Source: Acidobacteriota bacterium (GTDB lineage: Bacteria; Acidobacteriota; UBA6911; JACQSX01). Taken from it: a stretch of 64,000 nucleotides of DNA. Numbering within the stretch: the stretch's first letter is position 1; each line of letters starts with the position of its first letter. The notes below the pieces were generated by a model. The model was given only the letters and a program-made list of their open reading frames with translations. It did not search any database and was not told the DNA's origin. Made by a program: the position numbers and the translations under genes. The DNA lies in assembly GCA_016211105.1 (NCBI GenBank), contig JACQSX010000037.1, positions 1 to 64,000 on the forward strand, read 5' to 3'. Shown here in pieces: positions 37,192 to 46,480 of this stretch.

Positions 37192-37200
37192 TGGTATAAT
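37192..37200 (+). promoter_or_regulatory. Extended -10 promoter of the PBP gene
   Basis: TGGTATAAT is a consensus extended -10 element (TGnTATAAT). No good -35 lies 16-18 bases upstream, as is usual for extended -10 promoters. The start of transcription near 37207 leaves about 15 bases before the TTG start at 37222. Confidence 0.5.
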
Positions 37201-37221
37201 CGTGATGGGTTTGTGTAAATT

Positions 37222-39540
37222 TTGAAAAAGAGTTCCGGGCCGTCCTACCTTTATATTTCGAGATTGTCACAAAAGTTTCGTTCCAAGCATTTTTCGCTTC
37301 GGAATATTGCTCGCTGGATTGGTTGGTCTTCCTATGGAGTCGTGATCCTGATTGTTGCCGTCGGCGGAGCCATCGCCGGATTAATCGTTGGATATGGTTT
37401 TAACCTTCCAGCGGTCCAGCAGTTGGAGAACGTAAGGCCAGACGTGATATCTTACGTCTTTGCCGACGATGGAAGACCCTTTGGCCAATTTGCCATTGAA
37501 AGACGCATCCTCATAGGTTACAAGCAGATCCCACTTCGTTTTATACAAGCGATCATCGCGACGGAAGATCAAAATTTTTTCAAACACTCGGGCATTGATT
37601 TCTACCGCCTGGGAAGAGCAGCGCTCGAGGATCTCTTTGCCTGGAAAAAGGCTCAGGGCGCCAGCACGTTGACTCAGCAACTGAGCAAGCTCCGCCTGAC
37701 AAGCTCGGAAAAAACCTTCGAACGCAAAATTAAAGACATGATTTTTGCCCTGCAGATTGAAAAACAATATTCCAAGGAACAAATTCTTACTTTCTATTGC
37801 AATCAGATTTATTTAGGACATGGAAATTATGGAGTGGCAGCGGCGGCCGATTTTTATTTCAGCAAAACTCCTGATCAACTGACACTGGCCGAGTGCGCTC
37901 TGCTGGCGGCTCTGGCACGTTCCGCAGTTTGGTATTCGCCGATCCGGCATCCCGACCGTGCCTTGGCTAGACGCAATCTTGTATTGCAGCGGATGGAAAA
38001 TGAGAAATACATTGACCGCGCACTTGCAGTGAAGACAACAAAAGAGCCGATTGTGTTGAACATCCGCGACAATACGAACTCAATTGCGCCCTACTTTGTC
38101 GAACTAGTGAGGCAAAATTTAGAAGAACATTACAACACCAACGAGATTTGGCGCAGCGGATTGCAAATCTACTCCACAATCAACTACGCCATGCAGGCTG
38201 CAGCGACCGAGACGTTGCGCAAGGGTTTGCGCGCTTTCGACAAACAGAAAGGCTGGCGGAAGCCACCGTTGAATATCCTCGATTCCGGCAACAAGCTAGA
38301 GAGTTACGTGCATCCGGATTGGTCTCAGAATTTGCGTCCCGGAATGGTAGTGAATGCCCTGGTGTTGGACGTTGGCAGCTACTTTGCCGACCTTAAGGTC
38401 GGCGCCCACCGAGCACGGATTGGTCCGAGAGAAATTGCGTGGACAAAGAGAAAATCCCCTACGGAGATTTTAAGGAAGGGTGACATTTGCGCTGTCGAGA
38501 TCCAGAAAGTAGATCCCACCCAGATGAAAATGGAAGTAAGTTTGGATCAAATTCCAGAGGTTCAGGGAGCATTGGTTGCAATCGACAATGCAACCGGTGA
38601 AATTACGGCCATGGTGGGAGGCTATGACTTTGGACAGAGCAAGTTCAACCGCGCCACCCAAGCCCTGCGCCAGACCGGTTCGATCTTCAAGCCGATCGTG
38701 TACGCCAGCGCCCTGGAGAAAGGTTTCAAACCGGACGACATTGTTTTGGATGTTCCAGTAAATTTTGGAGGATATGCTCCGGAAAATTACGATCGCAAGT
38801 ACGAAGGACCGATCCCAATTCGCAAAGCGCTGGCAGAATCCAGGAACGTCCCGGCAATCCGAATTGCGGCACACGTGGGCATCCAAAACATCATTGCCAT
38901 GGCTCATCGTTTTGGCATCACCAGCGAATTTCAACCTTATTTACCAATAGCGCTGGGCGCCAACGAAGTTACGCTGCTGGAAATGTGTTCCGCCTTCTCC
39001 ATCTTCCCCAATAACGGCATCCGAGCGAAGCCTTACTCCCTCCGGAGGGTGGAAGATTACAATGGCATCACTCTACAGTATCATTTGCCAAAAATCGGTG
39101 AAGTGCTCTCGACCGAAGTGGCTTGCAACATGGTTTCCTTACTGCAAGGAGTCGTCGACTTTGGTACTTCCACTCGTGCCCGTGTCCTAGGCCGACCACT
39201 GGGAGGCAAAACCGGCACTACAAACGATTCCACTGACTCTTGGTTCATTGGGTTTACGCCTTCTTTGACCGTCGGAGTATGGGTTGGCTATGACGCTAAA
39301 AAGTCGCTGGGTCCTAAAGTCACGGGAAGTTCGCTCGCACTGCCGATTTGGATTGAATACATGCAACAGATCCTGAAGGGAAAACCAATAGAACAATTTC
39401 CCGAGTGTGGGATGGAAAATACGCATGCGTTGAAGACGAGCACTGCTTCCACCGTCCCGGCAATTACGGTCGGGCCATCAACACATCGTCTACCTGCCAA
39501 CGTCTCAACCCCTACGACTCCGGCAGCGCCGCCGCGATAG
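37222..39540 (+). CDS. Class A penicillin-binding protein (PBP1A type)
   Basis: A 772-residue bifunctional peptidoglycan synthase. After a short cytoplasmic tail and membrane anchor (GVVILIVAVGGAIAGLIVGY) comes the GT51 glycosyltransferase (ATEDQNFFKHSGIDFYRLGR with catalytic Glu, GASTLTQQLSK) and then the transpeptidase with TGSIFKPIVYAS (SxxK), the SRN-like ESRNVPA and the KTGTTND motif. A threonine/proline-rich tail ends the protein. A stop lies two codons upstream, so the TTG at 37222 is the first possible start. Divergent from dnaK. Confidence 0.94.
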   Translation: MKKSSGPSYLYISRLSQKFRSKHFSLRNIARWIGWSSYGVVILIVAVGGAIAGLIVGYGFNLPAVQQLENVRPDVISYVFADDGRPFGQFAIERRILIGYKQIPLRFIQAIIATEDQNFFKHSGIDFYRLGRAALEDLFAWKKAQGASTLTQQLSKLRLTSSEKTFERKIKDMIFALQIEKQYSKEQILTFYCNQIYLGHGNYGVAAAADFYFSKTPDQLTLAECALLAALARSAVWYSPIRHPDRALARRNLVLQRMENEKYIDRALAVKTTKEPIVLNIRDNTNSIAPYFVELVRQNLEEHYNTNEIWRSGLQIYSTINYAMQAAATETLRKGLRAFDKQKGWRKPPLNILDSGNKLESYVHPDWSQNLRPGMVVNALVLDVGSYFADLKVGAHRARIGPREIAWTKRKSPTEILRKGDICAVEIQKVDPTQMKMEVSLDQIPEVQGALVAIDNATGEITAMVGGYDFGQSKFNRATQALRQTGSIFKPIVYASALEKGFKPDDIVLDVPVNFGGYAPENYDRKYEGPIPIRKALAESRNVPAIRIAAHVGIQNIIAMAHRFGITSEFQPYLPIALGANEVTLLEMCSAFSIFPNNGIRAKPYSLRRVEDYNGITLQYHLPKIGEVLSTEVACNMVSLLQGVVDFGTSTRARVLGRPLGGKTGTTNDSTDSWFIGFTPSLTVGVWVGYDAKKSLGPKVTGSSLALPIWIEYMQQILKGKPIEQFPECGMENTHALKTSTASTVPAITVGPSTHRLPANVSTPTTPAAPPR

Positions 39541-39641
39541 AGCGACCGTAGATTGATTGGGAATGTCGCAATCCGAAATCGACAATCGAATCATCCCTGC
39601 AGGTTCCAAAACTGACACAAAATTTTCCGCTCGCAACAAAG

Positions 39642-40655
39642 TTATCTGTCTCGCGAAACGATAAAGTCAGGAATTTGAATCAATGCTTGGCGATAAACCG
39701 AGTCCCTAAAATCTGCAATACTGCGTTTCGCGTCTTCAGCATAAGCAACTGCTTTTTTTGCAGTCCGCTCCAAAGTCCCAAAATTTCGCACCCAACTGAT
39801 GATTTCATCTCGGTCATCATCACTGATGATGGAAGACTTTAAGACGGCATCTAGCTTTCGCGCATGTTTTGGGTTGCCCTGTTCCAGCAGGTAAATGAGA
39901 GGAAGAGTCAGCTTGCCCTCCTTCAAATCATTAATCACCGGTTTTCCCAGCACCGCCTCACTGGAGGTGAAATCAAGCATGTCGTCCACCAATTGGAACG
40001 CCATTCCTACATTGAAACCGTATTCGGCCAGTGCTTCCTCCGCCGCCGGTTGCGCACGAGCGATCATTCCACCCAGCCGTGTACACCCGGCAAAGAGATA
40101 GGCCGTCTTCCTCTGGACCATCTCCAGGTGGTCCCGCTCGGTAATATCAATTCGGCCATTCCGCTCCAACTGCACCAGTTCCCCTTCAACCATTTTCCGT
40201 GTGATATCAATCAATAGGTCCAGGATTCGAAAGCTTCGCTCCTGTAACGCCACCGAAAAAGCCGTCATGTAAAGCCAATCTCCCATCAGCACCGTAATTT
40301 CATTGCCCCACGTGGCATTGACGGATGAACGACCACGACGCATCTGCGCGCCGTCGATGATGTCGTCGTGCACTAGGGTGGCCGTATGGATCAATTCCAT
40401 TACACTTCCCAGGCGAATCGCCTCCTGCCCGTGACAACCGCACATCTTGGCGCACAACAAGAGCAGCACCGGACGGATCCTTTTTCCGCCACTGCTGTGC
40501 AGATAGTGATTGACGTGATCTACCAGTGAAATACTGGATGCTGACAGATGTAACAACTCCAACTCGACTTTTTCCAGTTCTGGCGTGATCAGTCGGAAAA
40601 TATCTTGGGGACCGCTAAGGGAGACTTCTGCAGGCTCGGCTGAAGGATCATTCAC
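39642..40655 (-). CDS. Polyprenyl diphosphate synthase
   Basis: A 337-residue trans-isoprenyl diphosphate synthase, probably making the C40-C50 side chain of quinones. First aspartate-rich motif is HDDIIDGAQMRRGR, second is DDMLDFTSSEAVLGKPV with the conserved KEGKLTLPLIY after it. The GTG at 40655 falls at the expected transcription start of the promoter just upstream, with no Shine-Dalgarno, suggesting a leaderless message. Convergent with the PBP gene. Chain length cannot be set from sequence alone. Confidence 0.93.
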   Translation of the reverse strand: MNDPSAEPAEVSLSGPQDIFRLITPELEKVELELLHLSASSISLVDHVNHYLHSSGGKRIRPVLLLLCAKMCGCHGQEAIRLGSVMELIHTATLVHDDIIDGAQMRRGRSSVNATWGNEITVLMGDWLYMTAFSVALQERSFRILDLLIDITRKMVEGELVQLERNGRIDITERDHLEMVQRKTAYLFAGCTRLGGMIARAQPAAEEALAEYGFNVGMAFQLVDDMLDFTSSEAVLGKPVINDLKEGKLTLPLIYLLEQGNPKHARKLDAVLKSSIISDDDRDEIISWVRNFGTLERTAKKAVAYAEDAKRSIADFRDSVYRQALIQIPDFIVSRDR

Positions 40656-40661
40656 GGGTTA

Positions 40662-40690
40662 TTTATAATGAAAACACAGCCACAATTCAA
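40662..40690 (-). promoter_or_regulatory. Sigma-70 promoter of polyprenyl synthase, leaderless start
   Basis: Minus strand: TTGAAT (40685-40690), 17 bases, TATAAA (40662-40667). The +1 base predicted seven bases past the -10 is the G of the GTG start codon at 40655, so no 5' leader would remain. Confidence 0.55.
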
Positions 40691-40851
40691 AGTATAAACT
40701 GCTATGACAAATCAACAAAATGGGAAACAGAACAAGCAGTACGAGATCGCAAAGGCGGCGGTATTACACGCTCCACTGCATCTTCAGCTTAAAATGCATA
40801 CATTCCTCAATACTCCCAATGTTTCGATTAGCCAGCGCTGCTTCAACTTTT

Positions 40852-41349
40852 TCACTGGCCTCGATAATTCGTAAAATCCATGTGAATTCCAAAATCTTTC
40901 GACCGAAGCAAATGGATCACCTGCTGCAAAATGTCCCTCGACGAACCGGAAATGCGAACATAGTCACCCATGATGGCGGCCTGCACTTTGAACTTTGAGT
41001 CCTTGATCACCTTGACGATCTCCTTCGCTTTTTCCGTCGGAATCCCTTGTTGCAAACTGATTTTTTGGCGGACCTTTCCACCCGCCGCATCTTCTAATCG
41101 CCCGTAGGTTAAGCCATTCAGGGGGACGCCCCTCTTCACCAGTTTTTGCTGCAGGATGTCAATCAGGGCTTTCATCCTATATTCATCGTCTGACACAAGA
41201 ATCATTTCGTTCTTCTCTAGTTCGATGTTGCTTGCGGATCCCTTGAAATCGAAGCGAGTCCTCACTTCCTTGATCGCTTGTTGAATGGCGTTCACAACTT
41301 CCTGGAGGTCAATCTTAGATACGACATCAAAAGAATTCTTGGCAGACAT
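40852..41349 (-). CDS. YajQ family nucleotide-binding protein
   Basis: A 165-residue member of the YajQ/UPF0234 family, some of which bind cyclic di-GMP. Conserved pieces: SFDVVSKIDLQEVVNAIQQA, RFDFKGSASNIEL, QKISLQQGIPTEKAKEIVK and VQAAIMGDYVRISG. The ATG at 41349 fits the family N-terminus (MSAKNSFDVV); the open frame upstream to 41415 is not family-like. About 150 bases separate it from tatD on the same strand. Confidence 0.93.
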   Translation of the reverse strand: MSAKNSFDVVSKIDLQEVVNAIQQAIKEVRTRFDFKGSASNIELEKNEMILVSDDEYRMKALIDILQQKLVKRGVPLNGLTYGRLEDAAGGKVRQKISLQQGIPTEKAKEIVKVIKDSKFKVQAAIMGDYVRISGSSRDILQQVIHLLRSKDFGIHMDFTNYRGQ

Positions 41350-41499
41350 ACAGCCTCTTTGATCTTCAACCCGGGTACCGCTCCTGTTCAACTCAACACC
41401 GCGCGCGGCACCCAAAGTAATGAGCTACTAAAGTGCGCTTCCAGCGCGCGCCGACGTTATCGTCATTATGGGATGCTCCCACATGCCACTTCCCTAGGG

Positions 41500-42309
41500 T
41501 CACGTTTGATGATTACCATGACGCTTGCCGGTCGCGGCGCGCTTGAAAAGGCGAAAATAATTTTCGGCAGTTGCTTCTTCCACACGCTGGCAAGATTCTC
41601 CCCTTAAACCCTCCAGAAAGCGAACGATATATTGAACATGGGCGGGCTCATTTCTCTTCCCGCGAACCGGCATGGGAGAAAGGTAAGGCGCGTCTGTCTC
41701 CACCAGCAAATAATCCAAGGGAACTCTCCGGGCCGCGTCCTGGATTACGGTAGCTTTTCTATAGGTGACGTTCCCGGCAAACGAGATCAAGAATCCAAGA
41801 TCCATACACCCCCGCGCCATGTCCCAACTTCCCCCATAGCAATGCATCACCCCTGCCAGAGGCAACCGGGAGACTTCCCTTAGGAGCTGTAATGTATCCT
41901 GCTCGGCCTCGCGCGAGTGAATGATGACCGGCATCTGCCATTGGTAAGCCAATTCCAGTTGGCGCCGAAAAACTTTCAACTGAGTGTCACGGTCTGCACG
42001 CTGATAATGGTAATCGAGCCCGATTTCTCCCCATCCAACCACCGTGGGATGCCTCGCAACACTCAAAATACATGCTTCCACCCGCTCGTCATAGCACTCA
42101 GCATCGTGAGGATGGATGCCAATGCTGGCGTCAACCAGCTCACATTGCTCCGCCAGTTCGACTGCCTGAGACATCGATCCGCGGGACCAATCTCCGGATC
42201 CGATACACAGAATGCGACCTATACCCGCAGCTTCTGCCCGCTGCAGTACCTCGGAACGATCACTCGCAAATTCAGGCCCTTCAATATGGCAATGCGAGTC
42301 GACGAGCAT
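41500..42309 (-). CDS. TatD family metal-dependent hydrolase
   Basis: A 269-residue TIM-barrel metal hydrolase of the TatD DNase family. The N-terminal metal ligands are in LVDSHCHIEG; others are GEIGLDYHY, VIIHSREAEQDTL, GVMHCYGG and the final LLVETDAPYLSP. TatD proteins act as 3'-5' exonucleases or D-aminoacyl-tRNA deacylase-like enzymes. It starts one base after the metG stop, a pairing (metG-tatD) common in bacteria. Confidence 0.94.
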   Translation of the reverse strand: MLVDSHCHIEGPEFASDRSEVLQRAEAAGIGRILCIGSGDWSRGSMSQAVELAEQCELVDASIGIHPHDAECYDERVEACILSVARHPTVVGWGEIGLDYHYQRADRDTQLKVFRRQLELAYQWQMPVIIHSREAEQDTLQLLREVSRLPLAGVMHCYGGSWDMARGCMDLGFLISFAGNVTYRKATVIQDAARRVPLDYLLVETDAPYLSPMPVRGKRNEPAHVQYIVRFLEGLRGESCQRVEEATAENYFRLFKRAATGKRHGNHQT

Positions 42310-42310
42310 C

Positions 42311-44206
42311 CTATTTCAGCTTCGCTCCCGGCGTAACCTCTTCGTCAAAGGTCGCCAAGATGGGCAGGTCGCTTTCAGTTGCCGCCAGTATCATACCGTT
42401 GGACTCAATCCCCATCAGCCGAGCCGGTTTCAAATTTGCCACCAAAATGACGTTTTTGCCCAAGAGCTGTTCTGGCGAATACTTTTTCCCGATACCCGCA
42501 ACAACTTGACGCTTCTCGGTTCCAATGTCCACGTGCAGCTTCAACAGTTTCTCAGATCGGGGGACCCGATCCGCCAGGACAATTTTCCCAACGCGCAATT
42601 CCACCTTGCCGAAATCCTCGATCGTGATCCTGTCGTCGGTCACCCCCGGCTCCTGCGCCTCGGCTTGCCAAAGTTTTTCCATAAAATCCCCCTTATCAAT
42701 TCTTGGAAAAAGCTGTCTGATAACGCCAATGCGTCCTCCGGGAGGAAGGTCTCCCCACCGAACCTGATTCCATGAAATAAACAGCAGCGACGGATCCATC
42801 CCGAGCGACTCCCATATTTGCCGTGAGGTTTCCGGCAACAACGGGCGCAGCAATAGCGCCAGCAGCCGCAAAACTTCAAGGGAATTAACCATTACACTTT
42901 CCAGTTGTGATCTCTGTACGGGATCCTTCGCGAGCTTCCATGGCTCATGGGTGACAATGTAGCGGTTAGCAGCGGAGATGAACTCCCAAATGCTTTCCAG
43001 CGCCCTATGCAGTTGATAGGACCGGAAATTTCGATGAAACGCTTCGGCGGTCTTCTCAAATTGGGAGCGCAACTGCGGATCTTCTCCTCCACACCCTGGA
43101 ATTCTTCCGTCACAATAGGTCTCCACCATTTTCAGACTGCGACTGACGAGATTGCCCAGATCATTGGCTAAGTCACTGTTGATGCGATGAACCAATGCCT
43201 CGTAGGTAAAGTTCCCGTCGAATCCTACCGGTACTTCGCGCAGCAGAAAATACTTCAGCCCGTCAACCGGAAACAACTTCTGAAAGATAAGCGGATCGAC
43301 GAAGTTGCCACGGGACTTGGACATCTTCTCTCCCTGGGCAAGCCACCAGCCGTGCGAAAGAATTTGATAGGGTACTTCCAGATCGGCAGCCATCAGAAAG
43401 GCAGGCCAATAGACGGCGTGGAATCGCAGTATATCCTTACCGATAATATGCACATGCGCCGGCCAATATCTTTGAAAGCGCGCTGGGTCGGCGCCATACC
43501 CGATTCCAGAGATGTAGGAGGTCAAGGCATCGAACCATACATAGATGACATGCGCCGGATCAAATTCAGCGCGCACGCCCCACTGAAAGGAGGTACGAGT
43601 ATAGCTGATGTCTTTCAGCCCACTGCTCACAAAACTGATGATCTCGTTAAAACGCGCCTGCGGGACGACAAAATCTGGACGTTCTCGATACAGGTTCAAT
43701 AATTTCTCTTGGAACGCTGAAAGCTTAAAGAAATAACTCTCCTCCGACATGAATTCAGTAGATCGGCCACACTCAGGACAGTTCACGTTTTGGTCACCTT
43801 CCCCGGCATACGCCTCGCAACTTACACAGTACCAACCGCTGTATGTGCCCTTGTAAAGGTAGCCGTTGCTGTACACTCGGGAAGAAATTTCGTTCAACGC
43901 ATTGATGTGTCGTGGCTCAGTGGTTCTAATAAACTCGTCATATTGGATGTCCAGCGCCTTCCAAGCATTGCGGAATGCGGCGGAGTTTTGATCTACAAGT
44001 TGCTGAACCGTCAACCCTTCGTTTTCGGCGGTGCGCACCATTTTAAGGCCATGCTCATCCGTTCCGGTCAAAAAGCAAACGTCTCGCCCGTCCAGCCGAT
44101 GATAGCGGGCCAGTGCATCGCCGATTACGGTGCTGTAAGTGTGCCCGAAGTGGGGTTTACCATTGACGTAATAGATGGGAGTAGTCAAATAATAGCTTGT
44201 TGGCAT
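42311..44206 (-). CDS. metG: Methionyl-tRNA synthetase
   Basis: About 631 residues. HIGH-type motif is KPHFGHTYSTV, the zinc knuckle is CVSCEAYAG with NCPECG, and the signature loop is KMSKSRGNFVDP. A C-terminal tRNA-binding domain (Trbp111/EMAP-like: VELRVGKIVLADRVPRSEKL) is fused, so the enzyme is expected to dimerise. The ATG at 44206 (AGGA upstream, then the family sequence PTSYYLTTPIYYVNG) is preferred to an open frame to 44239. Followed by tatD. Confidence 0.97.
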   Translation of the reverse strand: MPTSYYLTTPIYYVNGKPHFGHTYSTVIGDALARYHRLDGRDVCFLTGTDEHGLKMVRTAENEGLTVQQLVDQNSAAFRNAWKALDIQYDEFIRTTEPRHINALNEISSRVYSNGYLYKGTYSGWYCVSCEAYAGEGDQNVNCPECGRSTEFMSEESYFFKLSAFQEKLLNLYRERPDFVVPQARFNEIISFVSSGLKDISYTRTSFQWGVRAEFDPAHVIYVWFDALTSYISGIGYGADPARFQRYWPAHVHIIGKDILRFHAVYWPAFLMAADLEVPYQILSHGWWLAQGEKMSKSRGNFVDPLIFQKLFPVDGLKYFLLREVPVGFDGNFTYEALVHRINSDLANDLGNLVSRSLKMVETYCDGRIPGCGGEDPQLRSQFEKTAEAFHRNFRSYQLHRALESIWEFISAANRYIVTHEPWKLAKDPVQRSQLESVMVNSLEVLRLLALLLRPLLPETSRQIWESLGMDPSLLFISWNQVRWGDLPPGGRIGVIRQLFPRIDKGDFMEKLWQAEAQEPGVTDDRITIEDFGKVELRVGKIVLADRVPRSEKLLKLHVDIGTEKRQVVAGIGKKYSPEQLLGKNVILVANLKPARLMGIESNGMILAATESDLPILATFDEEVTPGAKLK

Positions 44207-44414
44207 TGAATTTCCTGGCAATGTAATTTTAATGGCCAATCCCTACCCTGCCCATACCCTATCACCGTCAGTTATTTGCATCCCTCAAGCATTCGGCCTA
44301 CAAGAGATCCGTAATCGGACATCTCTCATCTTCGGGAGACACCTTGCGTGAAGAGATCTGTATCCCATACCTCAACCCAAAACCAATGGCGACCGGGAAC
44401 CACGATCATGGGAG

Positions 44415-45599
44415 TTAGCTGGTTTCTTTATGTCTTGTGTTCCAATATGCCGCCATGGCCGCGCTGTAAACTTCCTTCACCGGGATTCCGGCGGACTCTG
44501 CCAGCCGTTGGCAGTCCTCAAATTCAGGGGCGTAATTGAAAACATCCTTCCCGGACCCAGCGACCTTAATTCGAACTGAACCGTAGGGGGTCTCCACCGA
44601 CACAAAACTGCGGTCCAAGATTTCGCGCTGTTTTAACTGGTAGCGCACTCCCAAGGTCGTGGTCTCGCGAAACAGGATGCTGATGAGCTTCTCTCTGCGC
44701 GGCGACTCGCACAATACCGTCAACAAGACTCCCGGGCGCCCTTGTTTCATTGTAACCGGATGAAAGAAGACCTCAAGCGCTCCGGAAGCCAAAAGCCTCT
44801 GAAGCAGCAACCCGTAGAGCTGCGGATTCATGTCATCAATGTTGGCTTGCAATTCGATAACTTCTCTCTCTCCTGGCAGAGACGCGGTCTCAGGGGCGAG
44901 AAAAATCCGTAACACGTTTGGGGTTTCCGAAAAATCACGAGCTCCCGCACCGTAACCGATCATTTCCTTCCGGACAGGCAAAGAGGGGGGAACCGGTTTT
45001 GCAAGCGTCGCCACAATTGCCGCTCCCGTCGGGGTCGTCATTTCGCTCTGGACGGTCCCCGAAAAAGTTTCAAACGTCCTCAATAACAGGGCGGTAGCGG
45101 GCGGAGGGACCGGCAAAACGCCGTGCTCGCAGCTTACGGTTCCATGTCCCACATTAATAGGGCTGGTGAAAAACCGATCAACCTTGAAATACTCAAAACC
45201 GACCGCAGCCCCGACAATGTCTGCAATGGAATCGACTGCGCCCACTTCATGAAAGTGCACCTTTTCAACAGGGGTTCCGTGTACCTCCGCCTCCGCTTCC
45301 GCTAATCTCCCGAAGATCGACTGAGTCAACTCCTTAGCTCGTTGGCTCAAGCTGCTGGATTCAATCATTTTGCGGATCTGAGAGAAGTGCCGGTGTCCTC
45401 TTTGCTCGCCGACATGAATGCAGAACTGGGTGGCGCGGATACCGCTTCGGACGACCGGTTCAGCGCTCACAGCCAGGTTCTTCAGTTCGAGAACCCGGTA
45501 CGCTTCTTGCAAATTACTTAGCGGCAGACCGGCGTCCAACAACGCGCCTACCGTCATGTCTCCACTGATACCGCTGAATGGATCAAAGATAAGAATCAC
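44415..45599 (-). CDS. larC: LarC-type nickel insertion protein
   Basis: A 394-residue LarC/DUF111 family protein. LarC is the CTP-dependent enzyme that inserts nickel into the pincer cofactor of lactate racemase and related enzymes. Family pieces: LIFDPFSGISGDMTVGALLD, EKVHFHEVGAVDSIADIVG, EMTTPTGAAIVATL and NIDDMNPQLYG. In some lactobacilli the gene is split by a frameshift; here it is one intact frame. LarA, LarB and LarE genes are not in the window. GTG start, 23 bases after the sirtuin. Confidence 0.93.
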   Translation of the reverse strand: MILIFDPFSGISGDMTVGALLDAGLPLSNLQEAYRVLELKNLAVSAEPVVRSGIRATQFCIHVGEQRGHRHFSQIRKMIESSSLSQRAKELTQSIFGRLAEAEAEVHGTPVEKVHFHEVGAVDSIADIVGAAVGFEYFKVDRFFTSPINVGHGTVSCEHGVLPVPPPATALLLRTFETFSGTVQSEMTTPTGAAIVATLAKPVPPSLPVRKEMIGYGAGARDFSETPNVLRIFLAPETASLPGEREVIELQANIDDMNPQLYGLLLQRLLASGALEVFFHPVTMKQGRPGVLLTVLCESPRREKLISILFRETTTLGVRYQLKQREILDRSFVSVETPYGSVRIKVAGSGKDVFNYAPEFEDCQRLAESAGIPVKEVYSAAMAAYWNTRHKETS

Positions 45600-45622
45600 A
45601 GGTGTTTACCTTCTGCGTCTCC

Positions 45623-46351
45623 TCACAGCGCGCCAAGCAGCTCACCCGCTCTCCCCCGAAGGAACAAATCGGTCCGTGCAGTGAATTCCGTCGGTTCCAG
45701 ATTAATCTCCACTACAAAGCAACCACGCGCCTTCGCCAAAGAAGGAAGCCCTGCCGCTGGATAGACTACAGCCGAGGTTCCTATCACAAACATCAACTCG
45801 GCGCCAGCGCAGACCTGTTCAGCTTGCCGCCATACGTCCTGCGGAAGAGGTTCTCCGAACCATACCACCCCGGGCCGTTGTATTCCGCCGCAGCGACACC
45901 GAGGTGGGATCTCACGCAGCGGCGTCTGCAAATTGCGCTCGCTCTGGCCGCAAGCAGTGCACTGTGTCACCCAAATATCACCATGCAGACAATGCACTTT
46001 TTGGCTTCCAGCACGTTGGTGTAGACCATCCACATTTTGCGTCACGACGTGGACGCTTTGAAAGCATCGCTCCCACTCGGCAATGCGCAGATGCGCTGGG
46101 TTCGGCTTTTTTGTCGACAGCAAGGAGCGGCGAAAATCATACCATTCCCAAACAAGCTTTGGATTTCTAGCAAACGCTTCTTGTGTTGCCAGATCCTCCG
46201 GCCGATACTTTTTCCAGTATCCGTCCTCTCCGCGGAAAGTAGGAACACCGCTTTCCGCGGAAACTCCCGCTCCCGTGAATACCACGATGCAGCGTGACCT
46301 TTGCAATCGTTCGTGAACTTCTTGTTTCCAGTCCGCAATTCCAGGGGACAC
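45623..46351 (-). CDS. Sirtuin (NAD-dependent protein deacylase)
   Basis: A 242-residue SIR2-family enzyme removing acyl groups from lysines with NAD. Marks: TGAGVSAESGVPTFRG near residue 26, TQNVDGLHQRAGS, catalytic histidine in LHGDIW, zinc cysteines CTAC and CRCG, and VWFGEPLP. GTG start. It is divergent from argS (130 bases) and upstream of larC. Deacetylase or desuccinylase activity cannot be distinguished with confidence. Confidence 0.93.
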   Translation of the reverse strand: MSPGIADWKQEVHERLQRSRCIVVFTGAGVSAESGVPTFRGEDGYWKKYRPEDLATQEAFARNPKLVWEWYDFRRSLLSTKKPNPAHLRIAEWERCFQSVHVVTQNVDGLHQRAGSQKVHCLHGDIWVTQCTACGQSERNLQTPLREIPPRCRCGGIQRPGVVWFGEPLPQDVWRQAEQVCAGAELMFVIGTSAVVYPAAGLPSLAKARGCFVVEINLEPTEFTARTDLFLRGRAGELLGAL

Positions 46352-46480
46352 ACTCGGAGTCTAAGAAGCCGCTTTCACAGTTGTCAAGTCAACCTGTGCT
46401 CCCCGCATTTTCCGGGAGACGCCACCGCCTTCCGCCTATTCTGCCCCTTCTACAGGCAGTCGTGATATAAGTTCCGATGG

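Noticed and set aside
36963-37221. CIRCE element (HrcA site) before dnaK
   Set aside because: No TTAGCACTC-N9-GAGTGCTAA repeat is present; only the HAIR-like repeat was found.
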